A program made the position numbers and the translations under genes. The notes below the pieces were generated by a model. That model did no database searches. It was not told the DNA's origin and saw only the letters and a program-made list of their open reading frames with translations. Shown here piece by piece: positions 34,801 through 49,600 of a stretch of 64,000 nt of DNA (position 1 is its first letter; the number at the start of each line of letters is the position of its first letter). The DNA is from Undaria pinnatifida (lineage: Eukaryota; Sar; Phaeophyceae; Laminariales; Alariaceae): contig JABAKD010000001.1 of NCBI GenBank assembly GCA_012845835.1, positions 18,511,090 through 18,575,089 on the forward strand, written 5' to 3'.

Positions 34801-37638
34801 ACCTTTTGAACAAGCCCAAAGCCGTGGTCACGGATGTCTTCCCATCTTCCCCCCAGTATATTAGCCCGACGGACGTTCCTGAACAAACAATGGCACAAGG
34901 CACCAAATAAAAATGAAGGAAATGCCTGCAGAGTTGTGATTTTTAGCTTCAATTTCACCCGGAGTTGAACACGATGAATACCGAAGGTGTATCTCTAATG
35001 TACACCATGATATTTGGAGACGGCGTCATTTTCGGCTGTGACAGACCCTGAATATGCTGGTTAAAGTGTAGGAGCTCTACTACGGTGTGAGTGACGGCAC
35101 CGAAAACTTGGTTATTGTTGTAATAATATGGTTATATGATATGGCTATATTACTATTTACCTAGTAGTTGATACCAGGTATTGGAAAAGGAATATCTGAC
35201 ACCTGGTATACCTGACCCTAACCCTAACACCATACCCTCTATGAGCCCAATGCCGTTTTTGGTCGGTTTTTAGGGTCTGCTAGAATGACATTTTTTTCTT
35301 TTTCCCTTCTTTGCTTCCTCTTTTCTTGTCTTTTGTTGTTTTTCTTGTCTTTTCTTTTCTTTCCTTTCCTTTTTCGTTTTTTCGCTTTCTTGTTTTTTCT
35401 CTGCTCTTCTTTATCTTCTGTTCTTTTCTTTGTTTCTTTTTTCCAATTGACTTGCGTCTGTCGTGCGTATGCGTAGTGATAAAAAACTACCTGCAATATA
35501 ACGTGGTAGTCTTGGGTGGCGAGCGGTATAGTCGTTTTTTCCAAGCGCGAGTAGTGAGACGTATGCACCAGTATGGACCTGGCACATCGTAGGCTGACTC
35601 CCGATTTCACTTTTATATTGCCCTGGTGGAGGCATGAATTGCTTCAGCCGTGATCTATGCGTGTACCACCTTTGGTTTGTGTTTTTTTTCCTGGGGTATT
35701 CCTCAGCTCCAGAGTGACCGGAACCTGTCCTGTGACCATGGACTTGAGTATGCGAGTTAATGTGAGAACAACAACATACAAGATGAAAACATTGTGACGA
35801 TATGCGTCGAAGTATGATATGATAGGTGCAGGGAGGCCAACCGCTGTACCAGGTAGTTTGTAGCCGCGAGTTGGTTATTTGTGGGAACGGGGGAACTCTA
35901 TGCTGTAGTTGAGTGGATACCTGCGGCCATGTGAGTTCAGTTTGGTCATTGAACCTTTGCACTTGTGCGCCTTCTTCGTATTGTGCGTTTTAGGCGGGAA
36001 AGCGTAGTATTTCCAGGACGAATTTTGATTTCATTTGGCTTTTCAGATATTCCTAGGGCCCCAACACCTTTGTGTGACCACGGACTCTCGATTTTTGACA
36101 AGAGTTAATGTGAGATGACAACACATGATATGATATGTTCTTGATTTATATAGTATCGGAAGTTCCGATACATCGGAAATCGTATTGGTAATTTTATCGG
36201 AAAATATCGTCCCGATATTCGGTAATAACGCCTTTGGCGTGTACATACGGGAAGGGTATGTCGATTTCCCCCCCCCCTCCCCCCCTTTGTGAGGGGTCCA
36301 AGGTGAGTAGTTCGACGTGAAGTTTCCGAAGACAATCTAAATGCGTGTTTCGTCAGTTGTTGTCGTTGTTGTTGTTGTTGTTTTGGTTGTTTTCTCGCAT
36401 TACCTCTGGAAAAAAATATCCAGAGTCCGTGGTCACCCAAAGAAAGGTGCCCGAGCCCTAGGAAGATTTAAAAATCGATCAAAAAATCAAAATTCGGCCG
36501 CGAAAAAACTACGTTTTTCCCACCTAAAGCACACGAGACGTCAGTACAGTACCATGACCTTTATCTCCATATTTCCGCCCCGCACGTCGATGCCCCACAT
36601 CTGTTTTTGTTTTTGTTTATTTCGTATTTCTCTCTTCCAATGTATTTCTGTTGCTGACGTATGTATGTTGTGCCTGTCGTACCCAGTACTAGGGCATGAC
36701 ATTGCGTTGTCGAATGCATTACGATGCATTATCTCTGTGTCGTGGCTTGTGACCACAGAGCTGATCTTTCTAGGGTGAAGAATCAGTACGGACACTGGGT
36801 GTGCTGGATGTCGACGAGTAGAAGAACGGTTTAATGTGAAGAACACACACACACATCGATTAAGTTTATATCGAAATCAAGGTTTTCGCCGGTCCGATCC
36901 GATTATCGGATATTCTATCGTATATTGGATGTTTTAGGCCCTTCACGGATCAGAATCGATATTCGTTTCGATGTAAACCACTGTTATTTTAGCGATATGG
37001 TATGAATATGATATTGTGTTTCTGGAATCTGGAAAGGCGCCATGATATGATCAGTAGGGAGGGTGAACTGTTCGTTCCGGATAGAAAACGGCCAAGCGGG
37101 TGGCCGATGGATGGACATGTCGAGGAAGCTGGGTGAAAAACGAAAACATCAACGACAAAAAGCGGTGAAAGCTTCTGCTGTGCATTTCGTCGTGCTTTTT
37201 TTGTGCTTTTGACTATTGAGCTGGCGCTGTTCCTATTCGTTTCTTTTTCCGCTTTGATTTTACCACCCATTTTTTGTTTTAGCAAATCTGGATCTGAATG
37301 TACGTATTTATGTATATGGTCATATACACCTGGTCGCTAATGTACGTATTTATATAGGTCGCGTACTACAGCAGTATTCGTACGCATGTACGTGCTGCTT
37401 TGAGAAGAATCTAAACAAAACTTTCCAACTGCTATACCGTCCGTTAAATAGTAAATTCACCTTGTCGCACGAAAGCAAGAACAACACGAACGCACGGAAC
37501 TTCTTTTTCGTTTCATTTTTTGCTGATTGTTTTAGCTTACTCTGACATTCGGATAAGCCCTCGGCCGCAAAGCCACGCCGTACATTTTTATATGGATACA
37601 ACAGGGGCGCACAGGCTGAGGGGGTGCAAACTTAGCGA

Positions 37639-37672
<34 letters not shown>

Positions 37673-40600
37673 CTTCACATTAAACCGTTCTTCTACTCGT
37701 CGACATCCAGCACACCCAGTGTCCGTACTGATTCTTCACCCTAGAAAGATCAGCTCTGTGGTCACAAGCCACGACACAGAGATAATGCATCGTAATGCAT
37801 TCGACAACGCAATGTCATGCCCGATCTACTCGACAGGGGATGGTGTCGATTCGTCCCCTGATTTACCTAGTCCCTTGCGATGCTTTTTTGGCTGCGGTTC
37901 TTTCGAGGAATTTCCACATTTGGTTGTTTTGTGGTGTTACCGGCATGTCCGCTCTTATTTTTTACGTTACATTAACGAGGACCACTGATAGGGTCAGCTC
38001 ACGGTTGTTGTTGTTGTTGTTGTTGTTGTTCTCACATTAACTCGCATAATCAAGTCCGTGGTCACAGGACAGGCTCCAGTCACTCTGGAGCTGGGGAATA
38101 CCCCAGGGAAAAACACACACAACCCAAGGTGGTACACGCACATATCACAGCTGACGCAATTCATGCCTCCACCAGAAATATATAAAAGTGAAATCGGGAG
38201 TCAGTCTACGATGTGCCAGGTCCAGGCCGGTGCATACGTCTCACTACTCACGGTATCCCTACAGCAGTGGGATCCGAAGGGTGCGCAGGGTGCGCCAGCC
38301 AACGTTGGGCTGCGAAAGCACAACTGAGTTAAATCGACACACGACGCGTATGAAAATACGTGGAAGTGTGGTGAGCTTGAGCGTTATTTTGCCCCATCTG
38401 CCGGAGCATCAAAAAGAAAAAAAAGTTGAATTAACAGAATACTCGTTGGATGGAGGATTTCGTTGAATCTCGTGTATTATTTACAAGCTGTGTGTGATAT
38501 TCCCATCGTGCGTATAATGGGGTGTGTAAGTGTCACGAAAGATATGGCATGTGCATGTGTCATGAAGGATACACAGCAGTAGGTCGGTGAGTCAGTCTCC
38601 TTGGTACCAGCCATCTGGTACCTGGTATTAAATATTAACCAGGGTCAGCAGGGTGATACTAACAAGTTCGGTCTTTTGTCGTTCTCTTTTTTTGGTGCTT
38701 GTCTGGCTCAATCTGTGACCACATGATTTGTATCTCTCTAGGAAGAATCAGCACGGACGCTGGGCGTACTGATGTTGGGTAGAAAGAACGGTCTCATGTG
38801 AAGACTACACAAACAGTGGGGAATCCGATTTAAGAGGTTTAAGAACCCGTCGGAACAGGAGTCCAGTTTGTATCCGTGCCACTCTTTTCTCAGATTGGGT
38901 ATGTATGTGTATAATGTGGGTTTTCGTATAGGTGTCACAAGGCGTGACAAGCCGATTTGACCCTTTTGACCACTAAAAAATGGTCGTACACTTATTCCAA
39001 GTAATATGTCCCAAAAAAAGTGGGTGCAGTTCTAGGCGGGTTGACCGTTTTATCTAATTAATATTATGGACGCTCGTAAATCGGGCATGCTTTTTTTTTT
39101 GCCCGTGTGTTCATTGCAGCTCATTTCATGGCCAAATCACCTTGCTGTATTTGGCAATGTTTTGCAATGTGTATACCTGTCTCGTAGTTTGTGACCGCAG
39201 AGCTCGTACCTCTGTAGAAGGAGGCATCGGCACGGACACTGGTTGTGCTGGATGTAGTTGGGTGGGAATATTTTTAACGTTGTTGTTTTCTCACATTAAC
39301 TCTTGTAAAAAAATCTAGAGTCCGTGGTCACACAAAGGTGCTGGAGCCCAAGGAAGATCCGAAAAACCAAAAGAAAAAGAACGTACATATACACTGCTGT
39401 AATACCACGCCCCTGGTTTTTTCCCTGCCCCTTGTGGGTGCAGCAGCTACTTGAAACCCTCAAACTGCAGCGTTATTTGCCCATCCACATGATTACGGGT
39501 AGCGCTTACGCGCTTACGGCCTCTGGGTGTGATGATGGGATCAGGTCAAGCCCGACCCAACCAGAGCCGTAGGCCCTATATCTCAACCTAGCCCCAAAAC
39601 TAGTGGTGGGACCAAGGTGTGGGGTGGGATTAAGGTCTGCCAACCCATTAGAGGCGTGATCTGTTGGGGTTGCTTCAGGGTTTGCCAATCTAAACAGAGG
39701 CGTGATCTGTTGGGTTGCATTAGAGCTTGCCAATCTAAGCAGAGGCATGGTCTGTTGGGGTTGGTCCGGCAACGCCTTCTTCCCCAACGCATTTCACCCC
39801 CAAACACTATAACCCGGATAATACGTGCGGCTTGCAATTGATTTGATTTACCGGTGCGGCAAGGAGGTCTGACTCGTCGACCCTTTTCGGGCCCAGGTAC
39901 AGCGAGCAGTCCAGCGCCGTCGTATGTTGTGAGTAGTAATGTTTGTCATTTTTTGCCCGTGTTTTCGGACGTATCTCTTCGTACGCGCGTTTTTCGCGCA
40001 AACGCCAAGGGGGTGGACGGGCACAACTCCGAACCGTGCGGCCACTGCTGTCGTGGAGGTTTGGGCGCGTTCTGTGCAGTATGTCGCGCTTGGCAAGCCC
40101 TTTTTTGCCCTTGGGGATCAAAGTGCCTACCTGGTACCTGGTACCTGTTGTTATTTATCCGCTGTCTATAATAGGAAGAGCGTGCGGGGGTATACACAAG
40201 TACCGCCACGCTGCGCGCGTGCGGTTCGGCTTCGGGTTCGGGTTCAAAATCGGATTCGGGTTCGAATTCGGGTTCGGGTTCGAATTCGGGTTCGGGTTCG
40301 AATTCGGGTTCGGGTTCGAATTCGGGTTCGGGTTCGGGTTTCGGGTACGGTTACGGTTTTTTAAGTATCACCATGCTGCGCGCGTACGGTACATGTGCCT
40401 GCGTTGCACATTGTACTCATCCCGCCCCTATTATTTACCCCAGTGGAAAGGGCTGCTTCGTGTCGCCGATGCCGTAATCGTCGTTTTTTCCCCACCTTAA
40501 TATAGGGTGTTTGCGATGTACCAACTTTGGTTGGGCAAGAGTTGGGTAGGAAAACATATATAGCTTTAGTATTGAAACCGTCGTTTTGCGATTTCCAAAC

Positions 40601-43600
40601 TCTATTGGGTTGGAAAAAGTGTAAAAATTGTTTTGAAGCCGGCGAATTTCATAACTCATGGCCGAACAACCAACGAAAAAATGGTGTAAAAAAAAACAAA
40701 TGGTGTGATATGAAAATGTATTTCGTGCCATTTTTTTCCACCGGTTTTTCGTGGGCTGGGTTGGGCCTTGGATTGTGACGTTGGACGGTTTCAATACTTT
40801 TAGTAGTATAATATGTTTTCTTACGCAACTCGTATTGACAGTCAGTTGGTACATCGCAAACACCTCAATGTTTCCCTGTTAAAATCCCAAAGAGGTTACT
40901 CTTCAGAACTGCCAAAATGATGCTGGTACGAATCGTGTCGTTCGTTTCATTTTGTCCTCGGCCGGATGGGTAAAAATGAAGGTTTAACCTCTGTAGAGCC
41001 CGAAAACCCCTTCCTTTACTAAGTATTCCCCCCGACTCTGGGTTTACAGTCGTAAAGGGGTTAAGCTCTCTAGAGCCCGAAAACCCGTCCCTATACTAAT
41101 TCCAAGTGAATTTACGCTGAAAACGGGTTTCCAGTTGTAAAGGCGTTAAGCCCTTTGGGGCCCCAAAACCACTTCCTATTCTACTTGCAGGTCATTTAGT
41201 TTGTCCCCCAAACGGGTTTCTACTTGTAAAGGCCTTTACAGCCCCGAAACCCCTTCCTATAATACTTTCCGAGCAGTCTGTCCGCAGAAACGGGTTTCCA
41301 GTTGTAAAGGCGTTAGACCCTCTAGAGCTCCGACACCTCTTTCTCTACTATTTCCAAGTAATTTGTACCCAAAAATGGGTTTCCGGTTGTGAAGTCGTTA
41401 GGCCCTTTAGAGCCCAAAAACCCCTTCCTATTCTGAGTCCAAGTAGTTTGTTCCCGAAAACGGGTTTCCAGTTGTAAAGGCGTTAGCGTTAAGGGCCCGA
41501 AAGCTCCTTCCTATACTAGTTCCATAATTTGTCCCCGAAAACGGGTTTTCAGTTGTAAAGGGGTTAAGCTCATAACACCTCCACCTGTGATGATACATGT
41601 TCTGTGTCAATGTGACTCAACTTGCGTTCGCAATCCAGCGCTAGCTGGCGTGCCCTTCGGTTTTCGTGGCAATGGTAGCGCCAGCTTTCGCTGCCGCCGG
41701 TCACCGTGACTCGAGCAGCGCGAGCTGTCGTGGTCTACGGAGGCGCGTGAGTATATCGACCCGATTTGATCCTTGGGGGTCGGATGCGTTGGAGATTAGC
41801 CACCTGGAACATAATATCTGCGGGTAGTGTTGATTTGCGCAAACTCACTCATTAACAAAATCCAAGGCTATGAGAAAACAGCCTCCCGCCGGACCAGGTA
41901 CGGTCTACCCCGCCCGTTTGAGCGTTGGTCCTCGGATACGTACTAGTTTTTGAGCTAGGTTGTACCCAAACAGGAGGGTGCGGTTCTGAAGCCCTTTCCC
42001 GGCAGGGGCTTGCCTTAAGACGCTATTTTTGTGCCTGATGTATCGTAATTGCGCCCATGTTATTTATAGTGCACCAAGAAACGCCTACATATTTACGATC
42101 TCCCTAAAGCTGGGGTTCAGGGCCACCGAAGGTTTGCATGCTCACTTTTAATAGATGTCTACATATTGTCTCCCTGGTACTTGCGTAAGATCATAAGCAC
42201 GCGTTAGCTTTGGTCAATGTTTTATTAAGGCGTTTCGTGGGTGTTTGGAATGGTTCGTAGAATGACTCAGGGTGTAAAGGAGTAGGACGATGTGTACGGT
42301 GGTTCTAGGCGCCGCGCATTGATGGGTTTTTGTCAAATTTTAAGGCGTTATCGTGAACAATATTATGGCATCGCTTGACAAACCGAAAGCTCCTCCGCTT
42401 ATAAATGCATGCTGCTCTCGGTAGATGCATTAAAGGGTATGATCGGTTAGGTACGCATCAGTAAGCCCCGTGTGTATTTGCTCGGCAAAGACCGTGCCGA
42501 GCCTTGGAGAAAGTTCGGTACGGCAGCGGTAAATGGTGAATGCACTGCTGCAATTGTTGTATGCAAGATTGGTGCATACCAGTACTTTGTGTTGATGCTT
42601 CTGTAGGGTATTTCAGAGGTCGCATGTCAGCCCTTTTCATGCTGCTGTTGTACAATTGCTTGCTGTTGTTGCTTCTTGCTGTCATTGCTTGGTGCTGTTG
42701 TTGCTGTTCCATTTTGGGGGGGCATATTAAATAGAATTAATAAGACTCATCCGGCGGTAGGTAGAGGTTGTTTTGTGCGGGGCAAACGTTTCTGAGTGGT
42801 TGAGCGGTTGAGCTCCTCAAGTGTGTACCTATGGGTTAGTATTCTACATTGACGAGTATGTTTGCGTCAGGACCAGCGCGTAGCCGTGTTGATCGGGTTG
42901 CCAGAACCAATGTTCTCGACGTCAGGTATAGGGTGACACATTGAGCTCCTCATGTTAAGACCTCAGAATTGTCTTAGAATCTTCTGTACCCCTCGCGTGG
43001 GACGACCCACGACAACCACAATAACCTACATGTTGGCTCTCAGGTACACGTTCTTGTCTTTCGTAGCGCGAGTACACGCCCGGTTGGGGCAGTGTCCATC
43101 AACGAACCAGGCAACGGAAACGATGGAAGAGCCTTGAGGGCGTGTCCTACCTGAGTTCGACCTCTTTGGAACGGCTGGAATGGAGCGAGGGTGTTCGCGT
43201 TCGTACGCTCCATCCCAACCTCTTCGTGTCCGATGTGAACTGGTGAATTATGGGCAACCGGCCGGAACAGACAATAGCCCAACTGAGTTTTGCGGCGGGA
43301 TCGTGCAGCTCGATCCTAGGCGAGAGATGCCGTCACGTGAGCAGCAAGTGCTCCCGACACAGAACATTTTGTCACATAAATTTACCGCAAGGCAAGCAAG
43401 CCTCAAAAAAGACGGTGCTGGCCATCCACGTAGTGCCCTCGGGACTGATCTAGAAATTGTGATATTGCTGTATTTCTGTCGTGGCCTGACGGAGGACTAC
43501 CGAAACTTCCACGAAACTTGTACGAACATCGGTGGCACACTTTTTCCAGAAAAGATATCGCTAGAATCTCGTTCGCAGCCCGTTATTTTGCCTCGAGAGC

Positions 43601-46600
43601 CTCCTGGTCAGGCCATGGCAGTATCGCGTGGCTCCCGCCGCGGGCGAGCCCTACGGCATCCACTTGTGCTCCACCCTATGACTCCTACGATACCATCCCA
43701 TGTGCGCCGATTCTGTCGTGGCCCTCGAGCGTTCGAAGCAACACTCCCAGATATGTAACAGCACTCCCAGCACCAAGCAGTTGTGGTAAATCAAGTTCCA
43801 AGGGGGCTGTCCGGTTTTGCTGCACAGGATTAACTACTCTGGTCCTTCTTTTTCTTCCAAAATTATGGTCAGGGTGGGAACGCTAGGAATCTATTCGATT
43901 TGATGACCAATCAGCAGCAAGCCCAGTATTATTCCGTTCCAGGCTCCAAGCGTTCCAATGTCTTTTTTGGGGGCGTTAAGACATGCTAACGAGAGGTGCT
44001 TCCGCGGATAGATTGCGGTCGACAGTGATTACTTTTCGACGGGAAAAGGATTTGTCCGACCCTTGTTGAATCTACGAGAGACCACGACCACTTTTTTGTA
44101 CAACAAGATGCAATATCCAACACCTCTGGAACGGCTACCGTTTTCGCAAAAATCTTCACGAGAAGATATCACGTTGTACGTAACGGCGGTGGAATATGTT
44201 CCGGCGATCGATATATGTATGCATTACCCTAGATGAAGGCGCCGGTAGGAGGGTGCTCCCAATTTTCACCACCGGGTATGAGCTATCATATCATACTATC
44301 GTACTATCGTACTATCGTACTATCATACTATCATACTATCATGCTATCGTACTATCGTACTATCATGCTATCACACTATCATACTGTCATACTATGATAC
44401 TATCGTACTATCATACTATCATACTATCATACTATCATGCTATCACACTATCATACTGTCATACTATCATACTATCATACTATCATACTCGCTTGAGTGA
44501 CTCTGCACCTCGCTGACACAAACACGTTCGGCGATTTTTTTGGTGCAGCGTAGCTAACCATCCCTTCCCGTATTTAAATACCGAGAATGTTAAACAGCAG
44601 AGCGAAAGAAAGAAAGCCTTTAAACAGACTTTGAACGCAAGGAACAGGGGGGTGGGTCACTCGCGCGAGTGACACCGAGCCACTTGAAAAAAAAGTGCCC
44701 AAAAGGGGGTACCCTCACCCCTACCGTACCATTGGTCCCTTTTTTTTTGTAACCATGTGTGGTTCTGATTGCAGTAGTAGGGCCTATATGCCTCTATAAG
44801 GCGGTTCGAAGAAGGCGGCTACCCGATATAGAGCGGTTGAAACCGGGCGTTACGACTTGAACTCTGAGTGCAGCTGCTGCGTATACGAATAAGGCGGCCT
44901 CTCGATGTACTCGTATGGCGGCGTTATTTCTTCGCAATATATATGCTGCCTCTCGTGTAGGCCCCGCTACTACTTGTGCTACTGCTGTATGTTACCCCTC
45001 TACAGTTTATCTTGTTAGCGACCAGGGCGAGCGACAGTAAATGCCAGGTGTACAATATTCTTGATATAGTGGGGGTTTCCTAGTAATGCGATGGTGTGGT
45101 GTGCTATACACTTTAGAGGGCAATATGACCGCCTTATAGGGGGACGCCTCCTTTTTCGTTCCAGGTTTTGAGTGCAATTGCTAGGCCGCGCCAAGCGATT
45201 TTGACCGCCTTCTATCGGGATACCGCCTTGTTGGGGGACCCCTACTGCAAGCTGTCCGTTGCTGTATACCTGGTAAGCAGTAGCAGTAGCAGCAATATTA
45301 ACCAAGTCGTGCATTGTGACGGAGAGATTGCTTGCATCGTTCTTGGGTGAAAAATTGGCGCGGACAGCAGTGGATGTAAATGATGTCAGGGTAAAGAAAA
45401 CGGTTTTAACGCGAGGAACACGCGCAAGCGCTACATACTGCCGAGTGATGAAAGACTGAACGTCTTTGAATCACCCCGTTTCCCTTCGTACTAGCCGGCC
45501 CTAGGTGGAGTCGCCGACCGGTCTATATCCTTCATGAGGGCATGCATACCCCGTAACACGCGCGATCGGAGTATCAAGCACAGCCTGCTGACAGACGAGT
45601 TTCCACGAAGTCCTCGATCTCACAGCTCGAGCTTTATTTTTTTTTGTAAGAATGGTAAGTGCGGTTTTTCAGGCAGTGAACGCGCAACATGTGGTGAGAT
45701 AGTTGGTGATACGCGCCTGTCGTGCCACTATTTGCTCTAGAGTTCGACCCAAAAAAGGTCGCCCCCTATCAAGCTTGCTTCCCTTCGTGCGGCTGGTCCT
45801 GTAAGAGTCAGTTTTATTCTACTTTTTTTCCCCCCGCTGCTGTACGAGTCTGAAGAGGGTTGGTGCATGCGTTGCAAGAATGGAAGCCAACGGACCTCGT
45901 TCTGTTGCATGCATGAGACAATCAAACGCAATCAACGAATGTCCGGTTGACCCCCTCCGTCTGGTACACAGCAGTTATCTCAACCATTTATCGAGGTATG
46001 TGGTAAGCTGTAGGTACTGAACATGCTTGGTGATTCTCACGCAGTTGGAATAGATTGTTAGTCGCTTTTAATAGTCGTGCACACGATACACTCGCACGGC
46101 TGTCGCACATACGATATCGTACGTTACCACCGTACGTTGCGATAATTCGTGCATACCTCGAAGAATGATTCTCGGCACCATATCTAAACATGAAGGCAGC
46201 TGTCGGGGGAGCGGAAGGAAGATTCCTGTGACCGCAGCTTGTTTAGAAGGTCCCCAGGGGTAAATAAAGCATATTTGGAGTTGAGGCGGAGTGGGAGTGA
46301 TGATTTTCAAAATAGTATAATTGAGAGCGAATGCGAATTTGTTGGAGCTGCAGGTCGGCACGAGGTAAAGCGCCATCTATTAATAGTCACTAGTCGGACT
46401 AATAGTCGTTCCCCGGAGATGCCTTCGATCCGACGTATTGGGTTTCGTGACTTACAGGAGAAATGGTCAAACAGTTTTTTTCTTGTCTTGTATGGGCGAG
46501 GTCCTTTGGGCTGGGGGTAGCCAACTTAGCTCGCTTCGTCTTACTTTAGTCGGCAAGTCGGCTGGCCAGCTGGCTTCGCTCGCCGAGTTGCCTACCTATA

Positions 46601-49600
46601 GTCAGTCAGTTGGCTAACGGAACCTACCGATTAATTTTTAGTCGTCAAATCCTGCCAACTTCCAGGTCTAGAATTTGTAATTTTGCAACGGGCCGAAAAT
46701 AGCAACCCCTTTCGAGCTATAGCTGAAGGCGGGTCTACGACCGACCGCCGAGCGAGACTCATCTACACAGCAGTATACGATTATCCGGCTCGAATTCCCC
46801 CGACGCAGGCAAGATGACGATGACAAACATACTGCTGCGCGAGATATCACCGACGGCCATTCAGTAGTGGTGCTTGTTTAGTATTCGTGCCGGTGTGTGC
46901 CTATATAGTGCCGGCATTATAGTGGCAATCGGCATTATATAGGCACATACTACCACTTCTCCTGGGTGTTGCCCTCTGTTCCAAGCGATTTCACAGGCAC
47001 TGTATAGGGCAATCGGCAATATTGAGGGACGTCTACTGCGTAGTGGTCCTTCTAAAGTATGGTGCCGGTGTGTGTGCACTTTAGAGGGAAATAAACCGGC
47101 ACTATTGCGGCAACCGGCACTGCTCTACATACTGCCACTACTGATTGTTCCCATCTGTGCCAAGCGATTTCACAGGCACTGTATAGGGCAACCGGCACTA
47201 TGGAGGGACGTTTGCTGCGTAGTGGTCCTTCTAAAGTATGGTGCCGGTGTGTGCCAGCCGAAGAGACCGGCGCTATTGCGACAATCAGCACTACTAAACA
47301 TACTTTCACTACTGGTTGTTCCCATCTGATCCAAGCGATTTCACAGGCACTGTATAGGGCAATCGGCACTATAGAAGGACCTCTACTGTGCTGTCGCACT
47401 GCTGTTTGTATGAGTAGTATGTAATTGCGAACATCAGCTCGTCTATTAATAGTAACCGAGCTCATGTTGGGTATGTGGTGCTGTGCAGAATGAATTCGTG
47501 TTGCATGCAGAGACCATTTGGGCATTTTGTAGATTATTTTGGTTTTTGACATTTTACGGTTTTGACTGTCAATATACAGTGCAATACCGGACCATTACGA
47601 GTTGAGCTTGGTAGTGGAGTGTGTTGTGCTGACGTTGTGTTGCTTGTAGAGACGACGCGAATGTCGAAATGAGATTTGGATATTTTGGTTTTGGCATTTT
47701 ACAGTTTTGACTCTTCATATTGCTCGTCAGGCACACGAACATCTGAGCACTCGCGGCTAATAATGGAGCTTATAATGGGGGGGTGATGTTGTCCTGAATG
47801 AAGTTGCGTTTTCTACAGAAACAGAGTAGATGTCGAGATGTATGTACTTGTATATATAATTTTATCCTTTTTGGAATTTGGACTTTCTTTTTTACCTATG
47901 TTTGTATTTATTGGTCGTTTCTTGTGACACGTATGTGGGCGCCGAAAGGAGATGTTTAGATCTTGTTTTTTGAAAGCCCACAATTTTAACTTTTAAGCAT
48001 AACATATACTTCGGAGTATAATGTAGTTTTTTTTATTCTAGAAAAAAAATGTCTGTTAAATACCCGCCGGGTACGAGAAGTATTATTCATGGCATTAATA
48101 TAATCGTACCGACGTTTCTTCCGCCGTTTCTTGTCCGCTCAAAACGGTTCCTATTTCGGTGACATTCCTCTGTCACCTCAAAGCTTGTATTTTCTAGGAC
48201 GAAGAATCAAGACGCACACAGAGTATGCTGATAATGGCGTCAGGCGGAAACACTGTCCTGTCGTTGGGTAGAAAGACCGGGCGTGCTAGTAGCGTCGTTG
48301 GCTGGAAACTGCGCTACTGCTGTACTGATGTCGTTGGTCGGAAATATCTGTTTTACCCAGAGTTTCTACGGATCACGATGCGACCTGCGGATCATGCTAT
48401 TTAATACCAGGTATTATTATTAATAGGAGGTAATAAAAAATATCGCGGGTCGAGTGGGGTTGGGTCTGGAAGTGTTTGATTTTTTTATTTTTTATTTTTT
48501 CAACCTCCGGCGGATGGGGAAAAATAAAGCTTTAGCTCACTACACTTCCACGTATTTTCATACGCGTGGTGTGTCGATTTAACTCAGTTGCTTTCGCAGC
48601 CCAACGCTAGCTGGCGCACCCTTCGGGTCCCATTGTAGGTATAGCGTTAGCTGTCCCTATCAGTGGTCTTCGTTACAACCCCGGCAGCGCAAGCTGCCGT
48701 TGTATACGGATGCGTGTGTATGTCGACCCGGCCTGTCCCCTGAGGGTCAGTTTCGGTGGAGATAGCCACCCGGAATGTCATCTTTCCGGGTGGTGTGGGA
48801 CTTGCGCAAGCTCACCCACTAACAAAACCCCTGGCCATGGGAGATGGCCTTCCGCCGGACTTGGTCCAGTTACGGTCCACCCTACCCATTCGGGCGTTGG
48901 TCCTCGGAAGTGTTTGAAGTATCACGGGACGGGTCGGGTTGGGTCGGGTCGGGTCGGGTCGGGTCGGGTCGGGTCGGGTCGGGTCGGGTCAGGAGGTTTT
49001 CAATTCTCGCGGGTCTGGACGGGTTACCCTGACTCTACCTGACCCGTGAAAAGAAAACGCTGGTTTTAACCCTTTTGTTTTGGAACCCGGGTTGTGTTGA
49101 CCTCAAAAACGGAAACCAGCACTACACAGCACGCCGCCATTGCTTGTATGTTCCCATGTGAGAAGTGCGGTCCTATCGACGTCTAGGAACATCGCGCAGC
49201 AATGCACGTATCGTCATGCCGCGCGGGTGTCATACGCCTCCCTCAGAGGCACTTCTGACTCCTGATTCCCGACATATGCCCCCTAACGTACTGCTGTAGG
49301 ACACACGGTACGGTAAGGCCGCAGCAACCGTTTTTTTTTCCCCTGCAAGGTTCTTGGCTTGAGGAGCTCTTTACTTCCCACCCAAAAGCTTATTTTGAGT
49401 AAACTGAAAGTGCGACCTGCTGACCAAACCCAACCCATGGCCTAGGTGTAAGAAACATTCCCTGGTGCTAAACACAAAATGGCATTCTTTGGACGATTCT
49501 GGGTTAAGGAGGGTCAAGGTTGAAGGTTAACCCTTTTACAACTGGAAACCCGTTTTTGAGGATAGAATTACTTGGATTTAGTATACGGAGGGGTTGCCGG

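Noticed and set aside
39939-40500. Frames of 141 and 185 codons
   Set aside because: Driven by the GGTTCGGGTTCGAATTCG minisatellite; no domain.
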